Shown: piece by piece, positions 8,991 through 17,917 of the stretch
Layout of the letters: the number at the start of each line of letters is the position of its first letter
Position numbering within the stretch: position 1 is the stretch's first letter
Origin: Halobacillus massiliensis
Lineage (GTDB): Bacteria > Bacillota > Bacilli > Bacillales > Halobacillaceae
DNA length: 64,000 bases
Assembly: GCF_900166625.1 (NCBI RefSeq)
Contig: NZ_LT800499.1
Span: forward strand, 1,818,115 to 1,882,114
Direction: 5' to 3'
Translations under genes and position numbers: made by a program
Notes under the pieces: generated by a model
What the model saw: the letters and a program-made list of their open reading frames with translations, nothing else
Told to the model about the DNA's origin: nothing
Database searches by the model: none

Positions 8991-9755
8991 ATGAGCGAAA
9001 ATAAAACGATTACGTTTATTATTACTCGTCAAGATGATCCAGAATCTGCTCCATATGAAGAAACCTTCGAAATTCCATATCGCAAAAATATGAACGTTAT
9101 TTCTGCTTTAATGGAAATACGACGCAATCCTGTGAATGCTGAGGGTAAAGCAACTACTCCAGTAGATTGGGAGATGGGCTGCCTGGAGGAAGTATGTGGA
9201 GCTTGTTCAATGGTAATTAACGGCAAGCCAAGACAGTCATGTACAGCTTTAGTCGATAAGCTCGAGCAGCCAATCCGGTTAGCTCCGATGTCTACATTCC
9301 CGGTTATGCGTGACCTGGCTGTAGACCGTAATCGAATGTTTGATTCCTTGAAGAAAGTTAAAGCCTGGATTCCAATTGATGGTACGTATGATCTTGGACC
9401 AGGACCAAGAATGCCTGAAAGCAAGCGCCAATGGGCTTACGAATTATCTAAGTGTATGACTTGCGGTGTTTGCCTGGAAGCTTGCCCAAACGTGAATAGT
9501 AAATCAGACTTTATTGGTCCGGCGGCACTTTCCCAGGTTCGTCTCTTTAACTCTCATCCAACAGGAGCGATGAATAAGAGTGAACGTCTTCAGACAATAA
9601 TGGATGAAGAAGGAATTATGGGCTGCGGAAACGCACAAAACTGTGTACAGGCCTGTCCGAAAGGAATTCCTTTAACGACTTCTCTGGCTGCACTTTATCG
9701 TGATACGGCCGTAGAATCGTTTAAGAGCTTCTTCGGAAGTGACCAGCGCGTATAA
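8991..9755 (+). CDS. sdhB: Succinate dehydrogenase iron-sulfur subunit
   Basis: A 254-residue subunit that transfers electrons from SdhA flavin to the heme anchor. Cysteine clusters are complete: a [2Fe-2S] set in MGCLEEVCGACSM with a fourth Cys in RQSCTAL, and two C-terminal sets, CMTCGVCLEACP and CGNAQNCVQACPKGIP, for the [4Fe-4S] and [3Fe-4S] centres. The RBS AAAGGAGG is strong. A terminator follows, so the operon ends here. In B. subtilis ysmA and gerE come next; here a two-component system intervenes. Confidence 0.97.
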   Translation: MSENKTITFIITRQDDPESAPYEETFEIPYRKNMNVISALMEIRRNPVNAEGKATTPVDWEMGCLEEVCGACSMVINGKPRQSCTALVDKLEQPIRLAPMSTFPVMRDLAVDRNRMFDSLKKVKAWIPIDGTYDLGPGPRMPESKRQWAYELSKCMTCGVCLEACPNVNSKSDFIGPAALSQVRLFNSHPTGAMNKSERLQTIMDEEGIMGCGNAQNCVQACPKGIPLTTSLAALYRDTAVESFKSFFGSDQRV

Positions 9756-9770
9756 CATCTTCAAACTATT

Positions 9771-9804
9771 AAAAACCACTGTCAGAATCGGCAGTGGTTT
9801 TTTT
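9771..9804 (+). terminator. Terminator after sdhCAB
   Basis: Stem CCACTGTC / GGCAGTGG (one wobble) flanked by A and T runs, loop of six bases; ends with seven T. Confidence 0.85.
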
Positions 9805-9812
9805 ATTGGTGG

Positions 9813-9840
9813 TTGTTCTATTGAAGTGAAGTAGTATAAT
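9813..9840 (+). promoter_or_regulatory. Promoter of comP-like gene
   Basis: TTGTTC (9813-9818) and TATAAT (9835-9840) with 16 bases between them, directly after the sdh terminator and 36 bases before the histidine kinase start. It supports separate transcription of the two-component pair. Confidence 0.6.
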
Positions 9841-9876
9841 AAGTAGTACTGATTTTAAATGAAGGTGGAAGGCAGT

Positions 9877-12198
9877 ATGAAGATGTTTACCTGGAAAGAG
9901 TTGGGGTTGTTGCTTTTTGTTATCGCCTCAGCCAGCTATATTACAATTATTAGTATCAATCAACCCTTTCTTGGGATTAAAGCTGAATATTTAGATGAAA
10001 CCTTGAAAATTACGCATATTAGCCATGGTTCGTGGGCAGACAGGAATGATGTGCCTTTAGGGGCTGAAGTCACCTCTATAAATAAACGTCCTCCAGAAGA
10101 GCATTATACGATCCCTATGTTTAGTAGGATTGAAAATACGGACTCTTTTAGTATTATATCCGACGGGGAGCCAGTGGTATATACAGGAATTGAACAGTCT
10201 TCCATACTTCACTGGGCCTTATTTATCGTCCTTCCGTTTTTATATATAATAACCGTGCTATGGATAGCCTACATCGTTAAGAAAAAGGTGGAAAAACGAT
10301 TTTCCGCCCACCTTCTCGTGCTTTTCTTTTTTTTAATTGGGTTAGGTTATCTCAGTGCAAGCGGAGCTGTCAGGAATGATTTATTTAGTGTGTTTTTAAA
10401 TACCTCTCTTTTTTTATTAGCTCCGGTAGTCCTTATTCATTTCTTATATAATTATTTCGCTGAGTTTGAAGTTTTTTGGTTTTCAAAAAAGTGGATTCAT
10501 TTTCTGTATATAAATGTATTGATTATCGGTATTATGGATAGTGTTTTTTTAGCCTTAGTCTATTATCCCCCGTACTTTTTTGAGATCCCGCGTGTTTTAT
10601 TGCTGCTGGAATATATACTCTTATTCTTTATTGTTTACAGGGGGCTTTATTTGTATAAAGACCGGTCACATGGAGTTATTTTCAAATACATCTCTTTTGC
10701 AATGACAGCAGCTTTCACGCCTTATATAATCTTATATTTAATGCCTGGACTGACAATTGGAAGTAAATTTATACCACTTGAAGTTGCGGCCATTTTTCTT
10801 CTTGTACTTCCAGCTACTTTTATGTATCTGGTTACTCGTGAGCAATTAATTGATATTGACTTTTATATCGGACGTTTAAGATATTATGCGATCATCTCTT
10901 TGGTCCCCAGCTTTGCCATACTTATGATTTTGGCCATTACAATTGGAGACCGTTTGAGCGCTTCTAATATTATTGAAATTTTTCTCAGCATATTTTTTAT
11001 ATTGATCTTGTTTTTAACATTAAAAGAAATTCTGGATTTTCGTCTCCAGAAATATTTGTTTGCTGCCAGATACAGCTACCAGGAAAGTATGCACCGTATG
11101 GCAAAAGATATGAAGGATCAAACAAATGCTGTTGATCTTATGAAAGTCATGCGCTCAGAAATCAACAGTGTTTTGAACGTTCGTCACATTTATATCTTTT
11201 CCAGGCACTTAGATAAGCCGATGTATTGTGTGTACGATCCACTGCCAGAACAAATAATGGATCATTTTAACAAAAATTTCGATTTAAGCAGCCATGATAT
11301 TGGATCGGTGATTGAGACAAATAAAGGTTTCGGGGTGATAGTAGGTTTCTCCCTTGAAAAAGCTACGATGATCTGGTGTGAAGGAAAAAAAGATTTCACA
11401 GCATTAAACCGGGATGAAAAAACATACCTGCAGACCATTTCCCATAATGCGAACATCGCCATTGAAAATATGAATTTAATAGAAGATTTATTAAAAGAAC
11501 TGCGAACGCTCAGGAGCGATCAAACCCAGCAGTATCCAGCCTGGCTGTCCAGACTGTTATTTTCGATTGCCGAGAATCAAAGAAAACAGCTGTCGATCGA
11601 TTTACACGATACTGTTCTTCAGGAACAGCTGTACTTATATAGAAAAATGGATGATTTAATTTGTAAGCGGGATGATCTTCCTAAAACGTTGAAAGCGGAG
11701 CTTAGCATATTTAAAGAATCCATCTTAGACAGTATCCATTTAATTAGAGAAACGTGTAATGAGTTACGGCCTGCCTTTATTGAAGAGTTAGGCCTCGTAC
11801 ATGCCCTTGAAAACCTGATTGAGCAGTATCAGCTTCGATCTAATTTCACGGTATACTTTACTCACCACCATTTCGATCAGGAGCTCGATCAGGAGAGGGT
11901 GCTGGCTATCTTTCGAATTGTTCAGGAGCTATTGTCCAATGCAATGAAACATTCGGAAGCTAAAATAGTAAAACTGAGTCTGTCTAATACAAATAGTGAA
12001 GTCACTCTTTTGTATACAGATAACGGCCAGGGAATGGATCATTCCTTCCAGAGGGATCTGTTTTCACACATTGGGTTATCCGGAATGGAACAGCGTGTGC
12101 ATGGTTTAGATGGACAGCTGAATATAGAAACAGCTCCTAATGCAGGCTTTAAGGCTGTTATAACATTTCCAATTGCAGCCAGGGAGGTTAAAATATGA
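9877..12198 (+). CDS. ComP-like membrane sensor histidine kinase
   Basis: About 773 residues. The layout is that of ComP: one N-terminal membrane segment, an extracytoplasmic PDZ-like loop (ISHGSWADRNDVPLGAEVTSINKRPP), then seven or more membrane helices to about residue 380, the conserved FYIGRLRYYAIISLVPS motif, a GAF-like linker, and a HisKA_3/HATPase core. The phospho-acceptor is His577 in SIDLHDTVLQ; the N-box is ELLSNAMKHSEA and the G-boxes are DNGQGMD and GLSGMEQRV. Start at 9877 is chosen over 9859 because GGTGGAAGG lies before it. Ligand is unknown: ComP senses ComX pheromone in B. subtilis, but no comQ or comX is adjacent. Confidence 0.85.
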   Translation: MKMFTWKELGLLLFVIASASYITIISINQPFLGIKAEYLDETLKITHISHGSWADRNDVPLGAEVTSINKRPPEEHYTIPMFSRIENTDSFSIISDGEPVVYTGIEQSSILHWALFIVLPFLYIITVLWIAYIVKKKVEKRFSAHLLVLFFFLIGLGYLSASGAVRNDLFSVFLNTSLFLLAPVVLIHFLYNYFAEFEVFWFSKKWIHFLYINVLIIGIMDSVFLALVYYPPYFFEIPRVLLLLEYILLFFIVYRGLYLYKDRSHGVIFKYISFAMTAAFTPYIILYLMPGLTIGSKFIPLEVAAIFLLVLPATFMYLVTREQLIDIDFYIGRLRYYAIISLVPSFAILMILAITIGDRLSASNIIEIFLSIFFILILFLTLKEILDFRLQKYLFAARYSYQESMHRMAKDMKDQTNAVDLMKVMRSEINSVLNVRHIYIFSRHLDKPMYCVYDPLPEQIMDHFNKNFDLSSHDIGSVIETNKGFGVIVGFSLEKATMIWCEGKKDFTALNRDEKTYLQTISHNANIAIENMNLIEDLLKELRTLRSDQTQQYPAWLSRLLFSIAENQRKQLSIDLHDTVLQEQLYLYRKMDDLICKRDDLPKTLKAELSIFKESILDSIHLIRETCNELRPAFIEELGLVHALENLIEQYQLRSNFTVYFTHHHFDQELDQERVLAIFRIVQELLSNAMKHSEAKIVKLSLSNTNSEVTLLYTDNGQGMDHSFQRDLFSHIGLSGMEQRVHGLDGQLNIETAPNAGFKAVITFPIAAREVKI

Positions 12199-12842
12199 CG
12201 CAAGTTTTAATTGTAGACGATCACCCGGCAGTAGGGGCCGGAACGAAAGCGATGCTTGAGCAGGAAGAAGATATGCAGGTGGATGTCATAGACAAAGCAA
12301 AAGATACAGAAGCTATGATGGCACAGCATTCCTATGATGTTTTGCTGCTTGATCTATATATGCCTGGAATGAGCGGAGTGGATTTAGCAAAAGAATTAAG
12401 AAAAAACCATCCGGATGTAGTGATTTTAATTTATACCGGGTTTGACTTGAGTACCCATTTTAATATGCTTGTTGAAGCTAATATAAATGGGTTTGTAAGC
12501 AAGACAGCCACTAGTGAACAGCTGCTCAACGTAATCCGTTGTGCTCTAAGGGATGAGGTTGTTCTTCCGCTTCACCTGTTTAAGCAGCTGCGCAGAACAG
12601 AAGCAAGCATTAGTGAAACTTCCAAAGTGGAAGGAAGCGGCATTTCTTTAAATGAAAAAGAGCAATCGATTTTAAAAGAAGTCGCTTCTGGACTGACCAA
12701 CAGGGAAATCGCTCAAGCTCTTCATATGTCGCAGCGGAGTGTTGAATATACACTAACGGGAATATTTAATAAACTTACGGTTAAATCTCGTACAGAGGCC
12801 TTATTCAAAGCCCAGGAATTTGGACTAATATCTAAAACGTAA
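12195..12842 (+). CDS. ComA-like response regulator (NarL/LuxR family)
   Basis: A 215-residue response regulator overlapping the kinase gene by four bases (ATGA), so the two are translationally coupled. The receiver domain has the acidic pair Asp8/Asp9, phospho-acceptor Asp53 (LLLDLYMPG), Thr (IYTGF) and Lys (VSKTATSE). The C-terminal LuxR-type HTH reads LTNREIAQALHMSQRSVEYTL followed by IFNKLTVKSRTEA, strikingly close to ComA (SIEYSLTSIFNKLNVGSRTEA). ComA activates srfA, competence and degQ in B. subtilis; target genes here are unknown. Confidence 0.85.
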   Translation: MTQVLIVDDHPAVGAGTKAMLEQEEDMQVDVIDKAKDTEAMMAQHSYDVLLLDLYMPGMSGVDLAKELRKNHPDVVILIYTGFDLSTHFNMLVEANINGFVSKTATSEQLLNVIRCALRDEVVLPLHLFKQLRRTEASISETSKVEGSGISLNEKEQSILKEVASGLTNREIAQALHMSQRSVEYTLTGIFNKLTVKSRTEALFKAQEFGLISKT

Positions 12843-12851
12843 ACAGTCGCG

Positions 12852-12880
12852 CACAGGGCCATACCTCCTTTCATACGATA
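12852..12880 (+). promoter_or_regulatory. Sigma-K type promoter of gerE
   Basis: CACA (12852-12855) and CATACGATA (12872-12880) are 16 bases apart, matching the sigma-K pattern AC-N16/17-CATANNNTA completely. gerE is a known sigma-K gene, so this is a well-placed mother-cell promoter. Confidence 0.75.
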
Positions 12881-12936
12881 TCAAGACTAAATAATTCCTT
12901 CCGATAGAGCTCTAGATAACAAGGAGGGGTACGCTT

Positions 12937-13161
12937 GTGAAGGAGGAGGGCTATAGGCCGACACAAATTCTTACAAAACGCGAGCGGGAAGTTTTTGAAC
13001 TGTTAGTTCAGGATAAGACGACCAGGGAAATTGCTAAAGAATTATTCATTTCCGAGAAGACCGTAAGAAACCATATTTCTAACGCAATGCAGAAACTTGG
13101 TGTAAAGGGACGGTCACAGGCTGTAGTAGAACTGTTGCGTATGGGTGAATTAAAGCTTTAG
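12937..13161 (+). CDS. gerE: Spore coat and germination transcription factor GerE
   Basis: A 74-residue stand-alone LuxR-type HTH protein, the same length as B. subtilis GerE. The core reads LTKREREVFELLVQDKTTREIAKELFISEKTVRNHISNAMQKLGVKGRSQAVVELLRMGEL. GerE acts late in the mother cell, activating and repressing sigma-K-dependent coat genes. It starts with GTG at 12937 after AAGGAGGGG. A sigma-K promoter lies 57 bases upstream. It differs from the upstream ComA-like regulator in lacking a receiver domain; both belong to one DNA-binding family, but transcription appears separate. Confidence 0.96.
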   Translation: MKEEGYRPTQILTKREREVFELLVQDKTTREIAKELFISEKTVRNHISNAMQKLGVKGRSQAVVELLRMGELKL

Positions 13162-13327
13162 CACATCGATTGTAAGTAGCAGGCGTGACTGAAAGACCTT
13201 TCAGGATTTGATATTTAATGGAACCTCAAGTCCTGAGAGGATTTTCACTTTCAAAGGTTTTACTTGTAATTTCGGAATAAAAGCGTAAAAATAAATGAAT
13301 AAACTATTGATTAGGAGTGCTCGAACA

Positions 13328-13771
13328 GTGACTCACTCACACCAGGCATCGATGGTTGCCGACGTAGAAAAAGAATTAAGATACATATCTGGAATTATTA
13401 AGCAAAAGGGAAGAGAAATTCTGGATAACTATCCGATAACAGCCCCTCAGTTTGTCGCTTTGCAATGGCTGGTGGATAAAGGTGATTTAACTATTGGGGA
13501 GTTATCCAACCATATTCACTTAGCGTGCAGTACAACAACAGATTTAGTTGACCGCATGGAAAAAAATGTACTCGTTGAAAGAGTCAGGGATCCAAAAGAT
13601 CGTCGTGTCGTACGGATCCATGTCCAGGAAAAAGGAAAAAATATTATTCAGGAAGTTATTGAGAAAAGACAAGAGTATTTAAAAAACGTCTTAACCGAGT
13701 TCTCGGAAAATGAAGTAGAAACTTTAAATAAATTGTTAGCATTGCTACATCAGGAAATGCTTGATAGATAG
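13328..13771 (+). CDS. ysmB: MarR-family transcriptional regulator (YsmB)
   Basis: A 147-residue MarR-type winged-helix regulator. The core LRYISGIIKQKGREILDNYPITAPQFVALQWL, the recognition region GELSNHIHLACSTTTDLVDRMEK and the wing VRDPKDRRVVRIHVQEKG closely resemble B. subtilis YsmB, which occupies the same place between gerE and racE. The frame is open to an ATG at 13295, but AGGAG at 13313-13317 points to the GTG at 13328 (MTHSHQASMV). Ligand and targets are not known. It is 14 bases ahead of the glutamate racemase gene and probably cotranscribed with it. Confidence 0.9.
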   Translation: MTHSHQASMVADVEKELRYISGIIKQKGREILDNYPITAPQFVALQWLVDKGDLTIGELSNHIHLACSTTTDLVDRMEKNVLVERVRDPKDRRVVRIHVQEKGKNIIQEVIEKRQEYLKNVLTEFSENEVETLNKLLALLHQEMLDR

Positions 13772-13785
13772 AAAGAGGGATTGAC

Positions 13786-14607
13786 TTGCAACAGCCTATA
13801 GGTGTCATTGATTCAGGAGTAGGGGGACTGACGGTAGCACGTGAGCTCATGCGCCAGCTGCCGAAAGAAAAATATATATATTTAGGGGACACGAGAAGGT
13901 GTCCATATGGTCCAAGACCTAAAGAAGAAGTGAAGCGCTATACGTGGGAAATGGTTCATTACCTGCTGGAAAAAAATATTAAGATGCTGATCGTTGCTTG
14001 TAACACAGCGACAGCCTATACACTGACTGAACTTCAAAATGAACTAGATATACCTGTTATCGGGGTTATTGAGCCGGGCGCACGAGCTGCTATCAGCAGC
14101 AGTCAGCGTAAAAACATTGGGGTGATTGGTACAGAGGGGACGATTCAGAGTAAAGCTTATTCTAAAGCTTTAAAAGAAATCGACAGTTCAATCCTGGTAG
14201 AAGGTTTGGCATGTCCGCCACTTGTTCCAATGATTGAGAATGGCATCCTTCATGGGGAAGAGGCTAAAGCGATTGTGAAGCGTACACTCGCTCCTTTAAA
14301 AGGGAAACAAGGACTCGATACACTTATTTTGGGATGTACACATTATCCGATTATTAAAGATCTTGTCCAGGCAGAGATGGGTACACATATTCAAGTGATC
14401 AGCTCGGGTGAAGAAACAGCCCGTGAGGCAAGCTTAATCCTTGCCTACAATAAATCTCTGGCGAAATGGGAGGAGTCTCCTGTTCATGAATTTTACTCAA
14501 CAGGCGATATAGAAAAGTTTAGAAGTGTGGCAGATCAGTGGCTTGATCATCCCGTACAATTATTAGAATTAGTAAATCTTCATCCTATGCCAAGCTCCGT
14601 AAAATAA
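13786..14607 (+). CDS. racE: Glutamate racemase
   Basis: A 273-residue cofactor-independent racemase supplying D-glutamate for peptidoglycan. The motif IGVIDSGVGGLTVARELMRQLP with the catalytic VACNTATA (first Cys) and LGCTHYPII (second Cys) are both intact, as are the substrate segment YLGDTRRCPYGPR and VIGTEGT. Translation starts with TTG at 13786 after GAGGG. It sits between ysmB and gerM as in B. subtilis. A terminator follows the stop codon directly. Confidence 0.96.
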   Translation: MQQPIGVIDSGVGGLTVARELMRQLPKEKYIYLGDTRRCPYGPRPKEEVKRYTWEMVHYLLEKNIKMLIVACNTATAYTLTELQNELDIPVIGVIEPGARAAISSSQRKNIGVIGTEGTIQSKAYSKALKEIDSSILVEGLACPPLVPMIENGILHGEEAKAIVKRTLAPLKGKQGLDTLILGCTHYPIIKDLVQAEMGTHIQVISSGEETAREASLILAYNKSLAKWEESPVHEFYSTGDIEKFRSVADQWLDHPVQLLELVNLHPMPSSVK

Positions 14608-14623
14608 TTCGGGGCTTTTTTTT
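14592..14623 (+). terminator. Terminator after racE
   Basis: AAGCTCCG / CGGGGCTT stem (one wobble) across the racE stop codon, followed by eight T. Confidence 0.8.
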
Positions 14624-14705
14624 ATGGCTTTGCAATAATTTCTAGTCTATTCCCTCTAAAAGCTCGTATATATGGTAGTACAAACTATCATTGGGAGGGA
14701 AAGGA

Positions 14706-15794
14706 ATGAAAACAAGCGGCATTAAGCCCTTATCAATTGTTGCTCTTCTAACATTAGGATTGCTTTCCGGCTGTTTCTTTGAAGGTGAGCAGTCAATGGA
14801 GGATATGGACGGTCCTCCTGAGGAAGAAGTGAATACTGAAACCACTGCAGAAGTTGCTGAAGATAATGAAGCAGGTACAGAAAAAGGCACAGAGGAAGAT
14901 GGAAAGGAAGAAGAAGCAGCAGGAACTGTAGAAAGAGAATTATACTTACTTGATTCTAACGGTATGGTCGTTCCTCAAACACTTGAAATACCGGCTTCAA
15001 AAGAGGTAGCAGCACAGGCGCTGGAATACCTGGTGAAAGATGGACCAGTCTCAGAACTACTCCCTTCTGGGTTCTCTGCCGTCCTGCCTGCCGGTACTCA
15101 GATTAAAGGCGTTAACTTGAAAGAAGACGGTACGATGGTTGTGGATGTATCTAAAGAATTTGAAAGCTATAAACCGGAAGAAGAAGAAAAGATCCTTCAG
15201 TCTATGACTTACACACTCACCCAGTTTGACGGGGTGGAAAAAATTAAGCTCTGGGTCAATGGCCATGAGCTGCAAACAATGCCTGTCAACGGAACCCCTA
15301 TTTCTGATGGGGTTTCCCGATCTGATGGGATAAATATTCAAGAAAGTGCAGTCAGTGATCCTGTAAACAGTGAACCAGTAACCGTATACTATCCTTCCCA
15401 GCAGGATGGGCAAGAGGTTTATCAAGTGCCTGTAACTACTCGTGTAGCAAATGAGGAAAATCTCTATACATCAGTCGCTCAAACCCTTTTAGAAGGACCA
15501 GCTTTAGGCACTTCCCTTCTTCAGCCATTTAATGAAGGGGCCGAAGTGAAAAATGCGGAGTTAAACGAAGGAGTGCTTACAGTTACCTTTAATGAAGCAC
15601 TTCTGACGGGCGAGGAAGCAAAGGCCTTATCCAATGATGCTTTATCCAGTCTTGTTATGAGTTTAACGAGTCTTCCAGAGGTTGATTCTGTCCAGGTTAA
15701 AGTGGAGGGCATGGAGGAAGTTATGAACGAAGCAGGAGAAGCAATCACAGAGCCGGTTACCCAAACCGATGTGCAGAAACCAAAAAGCTTATAA
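14706..15794 (+). CDS. gerM: Germination/sporulation lipoprotein GerM
   Basis: A 362-residue lipoprotein. A lipobox LLSGC follows a short hydrophobic signal; an acidic low-complexity linker (residues about 30-75) leads to two GerM domains, the first around EVAAQALEYLVKDGPVSELLPSGFSAVLPAGT and the second around SVAQTLLEGPALGTSLLQPFNEGAEVKNAEL. GerM is needed for proper asymmetric septation, engulfment-linked channel assembly and spore germination in B. subtilis. A TTG upstream at 14691 is part of the RBS context; GGGAGGGAAAGG places the ATG at 14706. A clear terminator follows. Confidence 0.92.
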   Translation: MKTSGIKPLSIVALLTLGLLSGCFFEGEQSMEDMDGPPEEEVNTETTAEVAEDNEAGTEKGTEEDGKEEEAAGTVERELYLLDSNGMVVPQTLEIPASKEVAAQALEYLVKDGPVSELLPSGFSAVLPAGTQIKGVNLKEDGTMVVDVSKEFESYKPEEEEKILQSMTYTLTQFDGVEKIKLWVNGHELQTMPVNGTPISDGVSRSDGINIQESAVSDPVNSEPVTVYYPSQQDGQEVYQVPVTTRVANEENLYTSVAQTLLEGPALGTSLLQPFNEGAEVKNAELNEGVLTVTFNEALLTGEEAKALSNDALSSLVMSLTSLPEVDSVQVKVEGMEEVMNEAGEAITEPVTQTDVQKPKSL

Positions 15795-15802
15795 TAGTAA
15801 AG

Positions 15803-15838
15803 AATAAGAGCCACTATAAAGATAGTGGCTCTTATTTG
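15803..15838 (+). terminator. Terminator after gerM
   Basis: Perfect 15-base stem AATAAGAGCCACTAT / ATAGTGGCTCTTATT with a four-base loop. Confidence 0.85.
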
Positions 15839-15912
15839 TTTCTGTAAACATCATAAGGATTATGTTACGATAAGCAAGGAAAAAGGTTGTTGCAAAGGGA
15901 GGAAGTAAGGCA

Positions 15913-16665
15913 ATGAGATCAGATCATCGAGAAGCAAATGAACTACGAAATATAAAAATTGAAACAGATTATATTAAACACCCCGAAGGATCCGTATTAA
16001 TCAGCTTTGGTGATACGAAAGTAATTTGTAACGCCAGTGTGGAAGACCGGGTTCCTCCTTTTCTAAGAGGGCAGGGAAAAGGCTGGATTACAGCAGAATA
16101 CGCAATGCTCCCAAGAGCTACAGAACAAAGAAATATTCGTGAATCCTCCAAAGGAAAAGTTTCAGGCCGAACAATGGAAATACAGCGGCTTATTGGCAGA
16201 GCACTACGTGCGGTTGTTGACCTTGAAAAATTGGGTGAACGAACGTTATGGGTCGATTGTGATGTGATACAGGCTGACGGTGGTACGAGAACCGCTTCGA
16301 TCACAGGAGCATTTACTGCAGTTGTGCTGGCTTTCGGCAAATTGATAGATAAAGGCACAATTAAAGAATTACCGGTTAACGACTTTTTAGCAGCAATCTC
16401 TGTTGGAGTTTTAAATGAAGGTCAGGAAATCCTTGATCTTTGCTACACAGAAGACAGTCAGGCACAAGTGGATATGAACGTTGTCATGACTGGGCAGGGT
16501 GAATTTGTGGAGTTACAAGGGACGGGAGAAGAATCTACATTTTCAGTTAATCAGCTGCAAACGATGCTCGGATTAGCTCAGGAAGGAATTGAAAATCTGA
16601 TTACGATTCAGAAAGAAGCTATCGGCCCCTGGGCAGAAGTCATAGAAAAAAAGCGGAGCGTGTAA
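15913..16665 (+). CDS. rph: Ribonuclease PH
   Basis: A 250-residue phosphorolytic 3'-5' exoribonuclease that trims tRNA 3' ends. Family segments are [89 protein letters not shown] and [22 protein letters not shown] with the phosphate-binding arginines. Start ATG at 15913 has a GGAGG-type RBS. Its stop overlaps the next start (TAATG), so ysnA is translationally coupled. Confidence 0.96.
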   Translation: MRSDHREANELRNIKIETDYIKHPEGSVLISFGDTKVICNASVEDRVPPFLRGQGKGWITAEYAMLPRATEQRNIRESSKGKVSGRTMEIQRLIGRALRAVVDLEKLGERTLWVDCDVIQADGGTRTASITGAFTAVVLAFGKLIDKGTIKELPVNDFLAAISVGVLNEGQEILDLCYTEDSQAQVDMNVVMTGQGEFVELQGTGEESTFSVNQLQTMLGLAQEGIENLITIQKEAIGPWAEVIEKKRSV

Positions 16666-17261
16666 TGATGAAGAAAGTGATCATTGCTACAAAAAATAAT
16701 GGCAAAGCTAAAGAATTTAAAGAAATGTTAGGGAAATATGATCTTGAAGGGTACTCCCTGTTAGATTTAAAAGAGCCTGTCGAAGATATAAAGGAGACGG
16801 GCACAACATTTGAGGAAAATGCTTTAATTAAAGCAGAAGCTATTGCAAGTCAGTTTAACCTTACAGTCATCGCTGACGATTCAGGTCTGGAAGTGGATGC
16901 CTTAAATGGGGAGCCGGGGATTTACTCGGCCCGTTATGCGGGTATAGAGAAAGATGACCAGAAAAATATGGAGAAACTATTGCTGGCATTAAGCGGAGTA
17001 AATCCAGAAGACCGCACCGCCCGGTTTGTCTGCGCCATTGCGATTGCCCGACCAGGATCAGATTCCATTGTAGAACGAGGCACTTGTGAAGGTTCTATTG
17101 CGAAAGAACAAAAAGGAACTCAGGGCTTCGGCTATGATCCCTTATTTATTCCTTCTGGAGAAAGCCGGACGATGGCTGAACATACACCAGATGAAAAAAA
17201 TTCAATCAGTCATCGTAAAAACGCCCTCGTTAAAATTGAGAAGCATTTGAAAGATCTTTAA
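16665..17261 (+). CDS. ysnA: XTP/dITP pyrophosphatase (HAM1/RdgB family)
   Basis: A 198-residue house-cleaning enzyme that hydrolyses ITP, dITP and XTP to monophosphates. The start KVIIATKNNGKAKEFKEM, the central TFEENALIKAEAIASQFNLTVIADDSGLEVDALNGEPGIYSARYAG and the C-terminal GFGYDPLFIPSGESRTMAEHTPDEKNSISHR are diagnostic, including the catalytic Asp of ADDSGL. ATG at 16665 overlaps the rph stop; another ATG follows immediately and may also serve. Same neighbours as in B. subtilis. Confidence 0.95.
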   Translation: MMKKVIIATKNNGKAKEFKEMLGKYDLEGYSLLDLKEPVEDIKETGTTFEENALIKAEAIASQFNLTVIADDSGLEVDALNGEPGIYSARYAGIEKDDQKNMEKLLLALSGVNPEDRTARFVCAIAIARPGSDSIVERGTCEGSIAKEQKGTQGFGYDPLFIPSGESRTMAEHTPDEKNSISHRKNALVKIEKHLKDL

Positions 17262-17276
17262 AAATGAGGTGATTAA

Positions 17277-17804
17277 TTGACTAAGGTACTCATAATCAGC
17301 GATACCCATGGTCTAACTGACAAAGTAATTGACATTAAAGAACGCCACAAGGAAGAAACAGCAGCCATGATTCACTGCGGTGATTCAGAGTTGGATATTG
17401 ACTCCAAAGAACTGGAAGGCTTTTATTACGCCAAAGGAAACTGTGATTTTCAGCCGGAAATGGAAGAGGAGCAGGTATTTACTGTCGATGGAGTAACCTT
17501 TCTCGTTGTTCATGGCCACCTCCATCAAATTAAATCAACGCTGATGCCATTGTCTTACAGGGCAGATGAAGCAGGAGCGCAGGTTGCCTGTTTTGGCCAT
17601 TCCCACATGGCAGGGGCAGAGAATATAAACGGTAAACTTTTTATTAATCCGGGAAGTGCCCGTCAGCCCAGAGATCGAAAAGAACCTACGTATGCTATAT
17701 TAGAGTGGGAAACACCTGAAGAAGTAAAATTACAGTTCTATCACGTAGATGGCGAGCCGATGCCGGAACTGCAAATACAAACAACACTTGCGGCAAAGAA
17801 TTAA
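17277..17804 (+). CDS. ysnB: YfcE/MJ0936-family metallophosphoesterase
   Basis: A 175-residue calcineurin-like phosphodiesterase. Metal-binding motifs are ISDTHG, HCGDSE, KGNCD, VVHGHLH and FGHSHMAG, followed by NPGSARQPRD, all typical of the small YfcE-type phosphodiesterases that act on non-specific phosphodiesters. It starts with TTG at 17277 after GAGGTGATT. It ends the rph-ysnA-ysnB group; no hairpin terminator is obvious between it and the tRNA promoter. Physiological substrate is not known. Confidence 0.9.
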   Translation: MTKVLIISDTHGLTDKVIDIKERHKEETAAMIHCGDSELDIDSKELEGFYYAKGNCDFQPEMEEEQVFTVDGVTFLVVHGHLHQIKSTLMPLSYRADEAGAQVACFGHSHMAGAENINGKLFINPGSARQPRDRKEPTYAILEWETPEEVKLQFYHVDGEPMPELQIQTTLAAKN

Positions 17805-17823
17805 ATTTCTTTGCTGCACTCTG

Positions 17824-17852
17824 TTGACAAATGAGCGATATATTTATATACT
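17824..17852 (+). promoter_or_regulatory. Strong promoter of the tRNA-Gly/tRNA-Arg unit
   Basis: Consensus TTGACA (17824-17829), 17-base spacer and TATACT (17847-17852). Transcription would begin near 17859, upstream of the first tRNA-Gly fragment, and run to the terminator near 18470. Confidence 0.85.
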
Positions 17853-17886
17853 TATTCTTGTCCGAAAAAAAAGTCACTACATAAAT

Positions 17887-17917
17887 GCGGGTCTAGTTTA
17901 ATGGTAAAACCTCAGCC
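17887..17917 (+). pseudogene. tRNA-Gly 5' fragment
   Basis: Thirty-one bases match the first 31 bases of the complete tRNA-Gly at 18032 except one substitution (position 7, C for G, which would break the acceptor pair). The match stops inside the anticodon stem and unrelated sequence follows for 114 bases up to the intact gene. It cannot make a tRNA. Confidence 0.85.
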
